From Carposina sasakii (lineage: Eukaryota; Arthropoda; Insecta; Lepidoptera; Carposinidae), in the NCBI GenBank assembly GCA_014607495.2, contig CP053154.1, positions 434,001 to 498,000 of the forward strand: a DNA stretch of 64,000 nucleotides, written 5' to 3'. Shown piece after piece: positions 33,674 through 44,130 of the stretch (position 1 is the stretch's first letter; every line of letters starts with the position of its first letter). The notes under the pieces were generated by a model, which was given only the letters and a program-made list of their open reading frames with translations, did no database searches and had not been told where the DNA came from. Position numbers and translations under genes: made by a program.

Positions 33674-34912
33674 TGTATCGTTATGCCTACCATGGTTTTT
33701 GTGTCAATTATTAGAGAACGTCTACAAATTTGTCTGTGTAAAGTTTAGAATTTCCGTTTTTTTCCGTTCCCATGGAAATTCCGGAACATCCTCTGTTATT
33801 GAAGGCCTAGGTATGAATACAACCTCGAACTTTCAGGTCTTTGAGACCATTTTTTAAGATCAGCACTTTAGGCAGTGCGTTGATCTTTAAGTCATTCTGG
33901 ACAGAGCATTTTACATGTGTAAGGGGTAAATAAAGAAATTGTGCCTAAATGCCTACTAAAGGAATGGGCCATGCTAGCTCTCAACTTCTTTAACAAACTA
34001 AGGCTCTCTCTTCACACTTCTTTGCGTGATACACAACAAAAGATACATAGATCTAGCTATTTTAGTGTTCTATAAATAGTAACCGAGCTGATTGGTTTTC
34101 AGGAACAAAGCATTTGTGCCGGCTTCAGGTGTTTTGATTAAAGCGGTTACGCCACGGGTACATTATTTTCAATAAATGGATGGATAAATTCTTTTCGCCT
34201 TATTTGATTGTTTTAGACAATGGCTTAACTTAATTTTAGTGGGTTTTCTACGAGTTAATTATAAAAATTTTGCTCTTTACTAGTTTTTTTTGTTTATTAA
34301 AGACACCAGAACCTACTGACGCTTAGCATATGACAGATGTATGGCCAGGGATAAGCTTTTCGCCTGAGAGCATTTATTAATGTGTATTCAATAAAGAATA
34401 CGATTTTTTACATGATTACCTACCTATTCAAACATACACTGACGATAGCCCCAGTCTGTAACCATCTGTATATTTAAAACAACTATAGGAAGGTACCTAT
34501 GATTCTCACTACACTTAGCGTGATATACAAAAATCTCGAACCGTTTCTATCACCTTTCAACTTTATATAATCGATTTCTGAATCGATTTACCTCTCAAAA
34601 GTGTAACGATGTCATCAACACCCTGTATACTGTGGACGGACGGACAGTGTCCGCTGTCCGCCCAAACCGGAAGCTTTTAGCGCGACATCATCTAAATATA
34701 ACGGCCACACGATGCTGAACTAATAAGTACATTCATTTTATAATATCTATAGTTATAATGTACCCTTCCATTTCACAGGTGGAAGGGTCTAGTGCTCTGT
34801 CTATAGTTTTTTTTACCTATATTAATGTGTACGTTTGTGAAAAAGGATGTTTGTTAGACTTCACGCAAAAGAAATGGTAGATAGTTAGTTGTATAAACCT
34901 ACATATAGAATA
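33674..34912. other. No gene seen
   Basis: AT-rich. A short palindrome AATCGATTTCTGAATCGATT is at 34568-34587, and an isolated CACCCTGTA terminus of the TACAGG type is near 34628. Confidence 0.4.
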
Positions 34913-35112
34913 CTAGTGGACTCCGTCTGCGTGGACTACAGAAAAAACAAAATGTCCTAATTATCCGGGATAAAAATATTTTCCCGGGATAAAAAGTAGC
35001 ATAAATGTTAAGTGGGACCTGTCACAATATATTCCCGAAAACTGCATCCAAATCGGTTTAGCCGTTTCTGAGATTAGCGTGCACAAACATACAGATATAC
35101 AAAGAGACAAAA
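34913..35112 (-). mobile_element. Non-autonomous Helitron
   Basis: 3' end CTAG|T at 34913-34916 (minus strand). The body shares CCCGGGATAAAAAGTAGC and AGTGGGACCTGTCACAATAT with 27515-27733. The 5' end is eroded. The 3' hairpin region (GTCTGCGTGGACTACAG) has lost several bases. Confidence 0.55.
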
Positions 35113-35176
35113 TGGAAAAACATTGTTTTGGGTTCTCGTGCGTGTATAAAGGCCGCCCATTATAATATTTTCAATA

Positions 35177-35440
35177 TACAGTGTGTAACAGAAAGGGTAT
35201 GTTAAGCGAAAAGCTGTATAAATAGCCCACTATAGAGAACCTATTTCCAAAATTTGAGACTCGAAATCACATTTTTATTTTTCAAGATCGTATGAAAATT
35301 CCTGAGATATTTAAAAATTCTCCATACTATCGGGAAAAATAAACATGTGATTTCGGATCTCAAATTTTGTGGATAGGTTCTCTATAGTGGACTATTTACA
35401 TAGCTTTTCGCTTAACATACCCTTTTTGTTACACCCTGTA
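35177..35440. mobile_element. Fold-back MITE, family A (copy 6)
   Basis: TACAGTGTGTAACAGAAAGG at the left and CCCTTTTTGTTACACCCTGTA-type end at the right, well-paired arms. The flanks are not inverted repeats, unlike copy 5. Confidence 0.85.
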
Positions 35441-36166
35441 TTTGCCATGTACAGAAATCGAACCGAAGAAATCTCTATTAGAGATAAGCACGTATATGTA
35501 CATTATCATTTTAAAATGTTTTTCTCTACAAAATGTATGTGTACAATAAAGAATACCTAACAAAACAACACAAAGGTTTATTTATAGCTTACCTAATTTT
35601 TAAGATGTTTATCAATCACCTCGATACATCCGAACTATGCTAATTTTTTTATTATTATTGTCTCCAAAATGGAATTATTGTCTGGAGCACAAAGCTTTTA
35701 CCTAATTCCGGTAAATTTTCCCTTTTTGTTTTTTTTTTTAAGATTCCATACGAAAAGCGACTAAAACTGTGACTTAAACGTTACAAACGTTTACGTTGCA
35801 AAAATGTGCAAATTGCCCACTCACTTTTCAGCAGTTAGTCTATTTAATCCCACGTGATACGAGTACATATAGATACATATAAAAATAACTCGAAAGCAAA
35901 AGCATTCGCAATAGTGATCCGTTAACATTTCGTCAATAATAAAACAAACAGTTTGCCCTTTAGGCTTGCGTATAAAAACGTCGCGGTCCCGCGCCGGGGA
36001 CGGCAATCCGCGCCCTTGATGTTCACTGGCATTTATAAAAATTGCAGGTAACTATACCCATTTTAGTGGATAAAACACTGTTCTGTACCTGTTACTATCT
36101 GTTTAGGTTTCATGTAAAAAGTATAGAGTAAGTATTATCGTTTGGAGTGTAGATGTTAGGTATAAT
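35441..36166. other. No gene seen
   Basis: AT-rich; a GC-rich patch GTCGCGGTCCCGCGCCGGGG lies at 35980-35999 without coding features. Confidence 0.4.
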
Positions 36167-36345
36167 GACGGCCGATTGGTCTAGTAGGTAGTGACCCTGC
36201 CTACGACGCCATAGGTCCTGGGTTCGAATCCCGGTAGGTGCAAACATTGATATGATGAATATTGATGTTTGTTTCAGAGTTAGGGATCTTAGTGTGGGAC
36301 TAGGTTAATGTGTTGTGTAGTGTGTGAATATATATATATATATGT
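36167..36345 (+). repeat. tRNA-derived SINE, family S (copy 3)
   Basis: GACGGCCGATTGGTCTAGTA, B-box GGGTTCGAATCCCGG, GTAGGTGCAAACATTGATAT and the 3' part GTTAATGTGTTGTGTAGTGT, then a (TA)n/(TG)n tail. A degenerate Helitron 3' end (GATGAAGTCGTGGGTGGCCA) follows at about 36567-36593. Confidence 0.8.
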
Positions 36346-36869
36346 GTGTGAATATATATATAAGTACCTATGTCTAAAGATACATAAAGAGAATAATAAT
36401 ACTGAAAATGACATACAAAATGACTAACGGATCAATGCACAACCTTAACCGTTCATCTTAGAACCCTGAAACTTGAAGGGTGTTATTTGTATAACGTAAA
36501 CATCTCCGATAAGAAATTATTTCCAGAAAATCAACAACAACAGGAGGACGGGAATTTTGAAGTACGCGCAGATGAAGTCGTGGGTGGCCATATAGTTATT
36601 CAAATAGACTAATCATGTCATTATATAAATACGGTTATATATTTGTGTTAGATAGACTCTACGTAATAATATTCATTTCGTGTTAAACTGACACGCAGTC
36701 ACGAAACGTGCCCAATCTCACTCAAAGTAATTAAAATGACTCGCACTAGCCGTAATTTAGATAATGTGGAATCATAAAGGTAGGTTGGTATAATCATGGA
36801 TTTTGTGGTGACACACCTAGGCACACAAATTACTTCTTATTGTTAGTCTTTGACTACCTACTCTTTGTG

Positions 36870-37065
36870 GTTTTAAAAAAGTCCACTGCTGAACATACGC
36901 CTCCCCTATTAACCTCCACTGCGACCTGTGGGAAGCAGCCTGCATCCAGCGGATACCCTTCATCATATATAGGTAATCCGACCAATTACAGGACTTCTCA
37001 CACTGTGCTTGCCGGTTTATGGCAGCCACTCTAGAACTATACGGCCCCATCGGCCATCAGAACTT
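36870..37065 (-). pseudogene. RTE-type LINE 3' fragment
   Basis: Minus strand encodes IRWMQAASHRSQWRLIGEAY then VQQWTF, the C-terminus of an RTE-type reverse transcriptase polyprotein (compare 40497-40725). 5'-truncated; upstream residues no longer fit the family. Confidence 0.7.
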
Positions 37066-37474
37066 GGAGCTATGTGCTCTATTGTCTATATTGTAGGGGT
37101 ATCATTGTATAGACCTAGATATGCATGACTAATAAAAAATACTGAGTGGGAGGAACCTACATAAAACCCTTAGTACTTTAACATGTCATTTCACGCACAA
37201 TACCAACGTTATCTATCAAAATGCGTGTTTACTGCTAATTATTTAATTTTTCCAGTTATTAAAAAGTCTATCTAGTTAAATCTGGATTTCAACAGGGGAG
37301 TGGCACTGAATACTTTGGCTGTTAGCAGGCATATCGCACGTGATATTAAATTTTTCATTAAAATTATAGGATTAGCTACCAACGAGACTCCTCCTGACAA
37401 CATCACTTTAAACAATTGCTTTGTTGTACCTAGGTCCTATGAAGATCATATCAAACAAAGTAAGACTTATAAAA

Positions 37475-37676
37475 TCTATACTAATATTATAAAGCTGAAG
37501 AGTTTGTTTGTTTGTTTGAACGCGCTAATCTCAGGAACTACTGGTCTGATTTGAAAAATTCTTTCAGTGTTAGATAGCCCATTTACCAAGGAAGGCTACA
37601 GTCTATACAACAACCTGCCCGGCTTCGCACGGGTACAACGCCCCCTCACGCGGACGAAGTCGTGGGCGGCTGCTAG
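37475..37676 (+). mobile_element. Complete miniature Helitron
   Basis: 202 bp with every Helitron hallmark: A before the 5' TC (TCTATACTAATATTATAAAG), a 3' hairpin region (CGCGGACGAAGTCGTGGGCG) and terminal CTAG followed by T. Its internal word GTTAGATAGCCCATTTACCA is also in the longer Helitron at 48519-49339, which could be its autonomous-lineage relative. Confidence 0.8.
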
Positions 37677-37840
37677 TTATTAATAAAGAAATGGAAAAAA
37701 TTCCTCAATCGGGTGGGAATCGAACCCACGACCTCTGCATTCCGTGCCAGCGCTCTTACCACTGAGCCATCGGGTCAATTACACGGATGACGAATTTTAC
37801 CATCTCTTTTTGAAATTACATTATTGGAAACGTTATTTTT
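37677..37840 (-). repeat. tRNA-derived SINE, family T (copy 2)
   Basis: Minus strand: GATGGCTCAGTGGTAAGAGC (A-box), GGGTTCGATTCCCACC (B-box), tail GGAATTTTTTCCATTTCTTT. Its tail abuts the Helitron CTAG at 37676 exactly. Not a tRNA gene, because the 5' extension AAAATTCGTCATCCGTGTAA is shared with the other copies. Confidence 0.75.
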
Positions 37841-38247
37841 TATTATTATTAATTAAACAATTATTAATTGAGGTCTTTAAAATCAGCGGTTGTGTATTGA
37901 TTCGTCAGTCATTCAGGACAAAGCATTTTATATGTAGGTACCTACCTATTTATATTTGGATGGAGTAAGTAGGTACGTGCACGACCTTTCACAATGTTAA
38001 CCTTAGCTTAACTCAGAAGATTAATAATACTGTAACAATAAACATTGTTACAAATAATACCTACTATAGTACATTAATTTTACACCAATAAAGTGTTACC
38101 AAGTATTTTGTCACATAATAAATACTCGTAGGTACACATTGACAGCTCAAGGTTCTCATACTCGCTTGGTAAAAATAAGTTACCACAATGTCAGATACTT
38201 CCCAATAGTTTCTGAACGTGTAAGGTCAACGAGAAAGTAAACGTTAT

Positions 38248-38714
38248 ACAGGCTGATTTTTGGTCGTCAACGTTCCCGAAAACTACGGAATCTCCTTATC
38301 ACCATGGAAGCATACCTGGGAAGTGTCTGGTTTCCAAAATATTAGGGTCCAAAGTTGAGTAAATAGACTCAGTGGTTAGAGCACTGACACGCGGATGCAG
38401 AGGTCGTGGGTTCGATTCCCACCCGGGTGAGGAATTTTTTCCATTTATTTATTAATAATTTTATAAATAGACTGCGTTTTTCTGCATAAATGCACGTTAA
38501 CGCGTGTAGCGAGATTTATTCACGAGAAATAATTAATATCTGTCTATGAAAAAACTAGCATAAACACTGGGCACTATAAATTTCGCCTGATCAAGAAATA
38601 AAAAAAAAACAAAAAAAAAAAACGTTTCCCAGCATTTTTTTGGCATAAACTTACTTTATTTGATGTATAGAGTACGTACACTTTGTTAAGGGTGGCAACG
38701 AAAATACACCTGTA
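38248..38714 (+). mobile_element. Repeat family D (copy 2), split by a SINE
   Basis: Starts TACAGGCTGATTTTTGGTCG and ends CACCTGTA. The body matches 21529-21883 on both sides of the SINE piece at 38370-38464. Confidence 0.8.
38370..38464 (+). repeat. SINE family T, truncated insertion with target duplication
   Basis: CAGTGGTTAGAGCACTGACA through the B-box GGGTTCGATTCCCACC to the tail TTTTTTCCATTTATTTATTA. AAATAGACT is present at 38361-38369 and again at 38465-38473, a target-site duplication of 9-10 bp in the middle of repeat D. The 5' extension and most of the A-box side are missing. Confidence 0.8.
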
Positions 38715-39144
38715 TACCTATAGATATTATGGAGCTGTTTATATTTGTGTAGCTTCGCGCGACCCCTATAGACCTTACATTTGAACCCTAAGCTTATTAT
38801 TTTCGAATTATAATATAAAATTTCACAGCCCCACGTTTTTAGCAAAAGGCGTCATCAACCTTTTATTTTTCGCGCTCCACAATCAGTGTGCGGAAACAGG
38901 TCTGGCAAACCGTCGGAACTCGATAATTCATATAAACGAAGTCGTAGCTAGGTCGGGCCGGAACTGGGTTCGGTAGCTACTTCCGTTCAATGACGCGCCA
39001 TGACAAGGCACGGGTGGGAATCAAGGGGTTAGTTATTTTATAGACAAAATACTTTGTATCGTGTAGCTATGAAGAAATTATACTAGCTTAGTACCAGATG
39101 TAGGATAGTTATGAGGTAAAAAAACTTATGATATACCTAAGTGA
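38715..39144. other. No gene seen
   Basis: Mixed composition with no exon or recognised repeat. Confidence 0.4.
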
Positions 39145-39430
39145 CGACTTATTGGTGCAGTTGACCCTGCCTGCGACGCCATACGTCCTAGTTTCTAGGA
39201 CTGGGGTTTGAATACAGCCCTCCTAGCATGACCACGCATCGTGGATATCGTATCGTCTCTTTACAGAATTCAAAATGGCGGCTATATTTATCGTATTTCG
39301 ACAGGCTTAATGACGATAAATCGGTTTATCATATCGTGTTTCGCAGGTCATGCTACTAGAGCTGGTAGGTGCAAACATTGATATACTTAAGAATATTGGT
39401 GTTCACTTCCGAGTCGTGAATGTTTATATA
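39145..39430 (+). repeat. SINE family S (copy 5), interrupted by MITE F
   Basis: ATTGGTGCAGTTGACCCTGC and CTGGGGTTTGAAT lie before, and GGTAGGTGCAAACATTGATA after, the family F element at 39217-39362. The break falls just after the B-box. Confidence 0.7.
39217..39362 (+). mobile_element. MITE family F (copy 1)
   Basis: Inverted ends CCTCCTAGCATGACC and GGTCATGCTACTAGAG. The body contains GCATCGTGGATATCGTATCG and TCGGTTTATCATATCGTGTT. Other copies: 40121-40274, 42038-42192 (opposite orientation), 60691-60840 (opposite). Non-coding. Confidence 0.75.
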
Positions 39431-40120
39431 AATATATATGAATTGACATTTTGACATAGCGTACAATGTTCATACTACCACCTACAATACAATATGATCA
39501 CATCAAGTAGGTATGCTATTCTATTTAAGACATAAGAGTTTGGGCAGCGGGTATTGTTGCTCCGACGCAGCTTTTGTTCTTCATATATAAATTTACACGA
39601 TGTCAATGTTCTCTTTTCATGGATTTTTAAGGCAGTTCTGCTATTAGGTAATAATTGAAATTATTAACTTCTTAAACTACGTATGTTATTGTTACATGTG
39701 ATAACCTGTAATTGGCTTCTTTGTTGCTATAGAATATATTATATTGTTTTATAAGCTGTTGGTTGTCCACAGAGCTGTAATAAATAAAATAAAATAAATA
39801 AATAAATTGGTCGAAGTTGGTCGAAGGAAACAAACTACATCCTACCTAGTCTAATATGACCAATTTTTATAGGTACCTACAGTAGCTCATAGGGTTAGTA
39901 AGAGGGCTTGGCGCCCAAAATCACAGTTAAGTAGGTACCTACATAATTTAAAAAAGTATGCAATGTGGATATGTAACGTATATAAGAAAGCAAATCTTCC
40001 GAAAACACCGGCATGGTGGGTAGGTCTAAATAGTACCTAGGTATGTAAAGTATGGCATAATTTTTAAATATATTTACATAGAAGAAAATAATAGTAACGG
40101 CTTCCAAAACAAGATCATCC
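39431..40120. other. No gene seen
   Basis: AT-rich with AAATAAAATAAAATAAATAA at 39784-39803. The frame at 39895-40179 overlaps MITE F and is not a gene. Confidence 0.4.
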
Positions 40121-40274
40121 CCTCTAGCATAACCACGCATCGTGGATATCGTATCGTAGGTAGGATATCGTATCGTCACTATACAAAATTCAACATGTCG
40201 GCTATATTTATCGTATTTTGTCAGGCTAAATGTCGATAAATCGGCTTATCATATCGTGTATCGCAGGTCATGAT
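40121..40274 (+). mobile_element. MITE family F (copy 2)
   Basis: CCTCTAGCATAACCACGCAT at the left; CGCAGGTCATGATAG at the right (CTAG mutated). GTAGGATATCGTATCGT is locally duplicated near 40150-40175. Confidence 0.7.
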
Positions 40275-40496
40275 AGACTTGCATGCTTGCTTACCTTTTT
40301 GATAGCTCCGTCTCGTGCAGTGTCACGTAAGGTAGCAGAGACCCAGGATTTCATAACATTTTCTGCAGGGCAGGTAGAAGCAGATATACCCTCAATGAAA
40401 ACAGAAACTAGTGCGGTTTGACTACGTTAGACCTGTTAAATAAAATACATAGACACTACTGTATTTCCGAATTGAGGTAGCCACAACTGTAGAATC

Positions 40497-40725
40497 ATCA
40501 TCATTTACAGCCCCGAGAAGTCCACTGTTGGACATAGGCCTCCCCCAACAACCTCCACTCCGACCGGTCGGAAGCAGCCTGCATCCAACTGACGCCCGCG
40601 ACCTTGGCCAGGTCGTCCGTCCACCTCGCGGGTGGCGTTCCCACGCTGCGTTTGCCGATACGTGGTATCCACTTTAGAACTTTCCGACTCCATCGGCCAT
40701 CAGTTCTTCGAGCTGTACAATCATA
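40497..40725 (-). pseudogene. RTE-type LINE 3' end, well preserved
   Basis: On the minus strand it runs from the CTGATGGCCGATGGAGTCGG region through codons reading RWTDDLAKVAGVSWMQAASD, then RSEWRLLGEAYVQQWT, to a GATGATGATT tail. This is the C-terminal part of an RTE-type polyprotein plus its short 3' UTR, 5'-truncated. The annotated-length frame at 40505-40693 is a shadow in another frame. Confidence 0.75.
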
Positions 40726-41876
40726 AAGGATGCAAATGATCAGTGATAAGTTGCTTGCTTATCGCCTCAGATACGAATATTCTACTCTTGCTACATGCAC
40801 AGAAAGGGATGTAACATGGATGCAGCTGATGATTGTAGTGAAGTCCTACATCAGCACAGGAAATAAAATATTACTAAAATCACGAAATCACTAAATAATA
40901 TTGATCAATACGTAGTTGAATATAATAAAAATTGATAACAGTCATACCATGTTTACCGCCTAGTTAGGTAGAACTTCCAAGAAATTAATAGACAATGATT
41001 TTTTAACTTTTAACTTAATTATAACAGTAATTAGTGAGGTAGACCGCAATGACAAAACATTCTACATTTAGTCGGTATGCAAGGTAGGACTAACTGTTAT
41101 ATGACTAAGGTTGAAGGTAGATTGAAAAAAATTTCTTAATGATGTAGGTATAAATCACATTGTGTAAAAAAAACTATTAAAAGTCATTAGCTAGCTACCT
41201 ACTACACTGCATATAGCGACATCTGGCTTCCACAATAGGAACATATTCTGAACCTCCCTAACACGATAAGTAAAAACTTATACGAGTTTAAGTATATAGG
41301 TAGATACAATCAAAAATATATTTAGCTAAAAAAAGAAAGATAGGTAGTCAGCAACAAAAGCTTCGTTCCTACACAACAACCCCTGAATATTTAATAAGTA
41401 AATAGTCAACGTTTATCCAAGTTTAGCCGTGGCCTTGACACGGAATTAAGTAGCTCTGTGAACGGTCTTATTAAATAAAAAGTTCCAATCGTCACCATAG
41501 CTGGGGACGAACGAAACTTTTTTTCCCACTCGTCCCCAGTGGGGACAACCGGGAATAAACGCATTATACATACATATAATCACGCAGTTATCCCTTACGG
41601 GGTAGGCAGAGCACCAAGGGCCAATAGAACTACATGGTGGCACTATTTCTGACCAATTTTGAGGGTATAGTTGAGATGTTAGTAGCGACAGGTGGTCAGC
41701 CCATCGTCTACAAAACACCAAGACCCTCTTGTCCCTCTACTGACTTGTACAGTATGCCCGGGGAGAGAAGCATCTGTAGTATTACCTATACGTTTTTTTT
41801 TTTCACTCCCAGAGCAGCATAGAAGTTAAGTAATAAACGCATTATATAAATAAATTCACAGATTAAACTAATTCCA
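40726..41876. other. No gene seen
   Basis: AT-rich. CACGCAGTTATCCCTTACGG with GGGTAGGCAGAGCACC at 41580-41615 resembles a common lepidopteran repeat fragment. Confidence 0.4.
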
Positions 41877-42225
41877 CACTAAGCTCCCTATGGTCTTGCA
41901 TCTCAGGTACCTACTAGGCAACGGCATATAACATCGTAGGTAGATACTTAATAGAAACATCCATGACTCGGAAACGAACATCGATATCCATCATCGATCC
42001 GGGATTCGAACCCAGGACCTTTGGCGCGGCAGGCAGCCCAAGTAGCATGACCTGCAAAACAAGATATGATAAACCGATTTATCGACATTTAGCCTGTCAA
42101 AATAAATATAGCCGCCATGTTGAATTTTGTATAGTGATGACACGATATCGTACGATACGATATCCACGATGCGTGGTCATGCTAGAGGGGCGGGGTCATT
42201 CACTACCAACCTCACCATTCGTTTG
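41877..42225 (-). repeat. SINE family S (copy 6), interrupted by MITE F
   Basis: Minus strand: the 3' part lies at 41877-42030 with the B-box GGGTTCGAATCCCGGATC. After the MITE at 42038-42192 the sequence GGTCATTCACTACCAACCTC (plus strand) supplies the missing 5' part of the SINE. Confidence 0.65.
42038..42192 (-). mobile_element. MITE family F (copy 3)
   Basis: AGTAGCATGACCTGCAAAAC at the left and GCGTGGTCATGCTAGAGGGG at the right. Opposite orientation to copy 1, again inside a family S SINE but at a different site. Confidence 0.7.
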
Positions 42226-42876
42226 TCATTGTTATTCTCCTCTATGGGCATTATTGTCATTGTATATCATTCATCTGAGATTGTCATCTCAGATTGTCAT
42301 TCAGTCAATAGCATAGAGAAGAATAACTATAGGTAAGTATATGAAATTAAAATACGTTATGCAAGCAAATGCAAGTGCAAATGCAAGCAAAATCTAAATT
42401 TATATTATTTGGCGATGGTGATTAAATTTTTTTTTTACTAGATTCAATGCTTTATGTATTCGTTTCAGGAGTACCTACAGCACCGGCTGTAGTTTGTGTA
42501 ACTATTAAACGTCGCGTTATTGCTTTACCAATGTCGAATTTATGTTATCTGCTTAATGAATATTCAATGAATGGATATCTATTGGTAATTCCATATTTGT
42601 ATTTTGATATCACCTCTGGCATCGCGCACATGCGTTCGGCTCTAGTTATACCTAAGTAAAATCCTTAAAACTTACTACATAGGTAACAGGGAAGCTATGC
42701 CAAGTGGCTCGCTGGAAAATTTATTTACTAGGCGTACGTAACATCGTTTGGCATCGACGTTTGTTGTCACAACACTCCCAATTAGCGGTTATTTTCATCA
42801 CGTGACTGAATGAACGCGTAATGAGCGCTTCGATTGAGAAATAATGTTACTTTATCTAAGGCTCTTAGAAACTCAC
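42226..42876. other. No gene seen; probable intron or intergenic DNA
   Basis: AT-rich; the frame at 42447-42659 has no supporting features. Confidence 0.35.
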
Positions 42877-42919
42877 CTGGTATTGGCTGATATTCTCTTC
42901 GCGATCTCCAATCAAACAT
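42877..42919 (-). CDS. Candidate first coding exon B (MFDWRSRREYQPIP)
   Basis: On the minus strand the ATG at 42919 opens 14 codons plus one base and ends at a near-perfect donor, CCAG|GTGAGT. An in-frame TAA lies 12 bases upstream of the ATG, so translation could start only here. The phase (1) is the same as that of the first exon at 11590-11713. Both therefore could splice to the transmembrane exon at 9611-9744, in this case with an intron of about 33 kb. The basic peptide with a YQPIP end fits a cytoplasmic N-terminus. It is short, so chance cannot be excluded, and it may belong to another gene whose next exon I did not see. Confidence 0.4.
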
Positions 42920-44130
42920 ATTCACAGATTATCCAAAATTCACAACACTACCAAGTACTCGTAAACAAACATTGAAACATAAATGCTTCACATCGTAGTA
43001 TTGAAGTAGCGACGATAACCGATACTGGCCTTAGGTACCTACTGATAAGTGGCTCCAAGAACTCAATATTTATATAAGTAGGTATATGGGGGAACAACCT
43101 AAACATGACTTTGTTTGAATATAGGTAACTTGATAAGACGATCGATTCAAATTGTTATACTTTTATGCAGTTAGCCTACGAGTATTATTCAAAACAGTTG
43201 ATATCTTTGCCAACTAGAGACTACGTAGAGTTCATACATTTTTGACCTAAATTGATGTGCCGGCCTACCAAATAAAATAATTAATGGATATTTTTTTGTA
43301 CTTAAATATTAGATAGTATAATTTTACTAACCCAAGAAACTTCATATCATGGGTAGTGAAGCCAGTTGAAACTTAGGTAACCATTAAATAATACCACATT
43401 TTAAGAGTATTCTAGAACAATTGTTTATTTTGTAAACATCACAGTAAGCTACTCGTAAGTAGGTAAGCGGCGCCTTACAAGCTAAATGAAACAAGGTCTC
43501 TTGCACCAAGTTTTTTTAACATTGGGATTAATTTTGAAAAACGTTTATGTAAAAAGTAAGGCCTTGTTAATTAAAAAGTTCAATCCGCGATAAAATTAAA
43601 TGGTGCAAGTGGGCCTCAACAGAAAAAAACTAGATAGGTAACTCAGATAGGGAGATAAGTATAAAACTAACTTTTTGGTATCCCGCTCTTTTAGGATAAT
43701 CTCACAGAACGAGATGTTCAAATCCATACAAATTGTATGGATCCATACGGTCTGCCGTTTTAAAATAGACAGCTAAATAGAAAAATATCAATGAATCAAT
43801 TACCAACCTTGGTTTTACTAATCTAATACTTATTAACCTGTAAACTTGCAGAAAGGGCTGACTATATCTTCTTTATATTCTATAGAGAGAAATACCTACA
43901 GTACTTTGTTCTTATCCATTTACTTGGTCATTAATAATTATTTAACTTCTTAAATGCATTCCCCGTTATTTTACTATCACCCGAATCCGATAAATAATGC
44001 AAAAACTCGTCACCGGATCATTGATTTGGTCATACCACGATATTAGGTATAATATTTAACATAATTTAAGGCCACTCGCAAATGCGTATCCAAAAATTGT
44101 TTAGTTTCCCTAATAATATTACATCAAGTA
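42920..44130. other. No gene seen
   Basis: AT-rich; would be the promoter side of the candidate first exon at 42877. No repeat family recognised. Confidence 0.35.

Noticed and set aside
37677..38464. Sequences with A-box and B-box that look like tRNA genes (also at 19868, 29473, 36167, 56378)
   Set aside because: Each shares long non-tRNA flanks with other copies and cannot form a complete acceptor stem, so they are SINEs.
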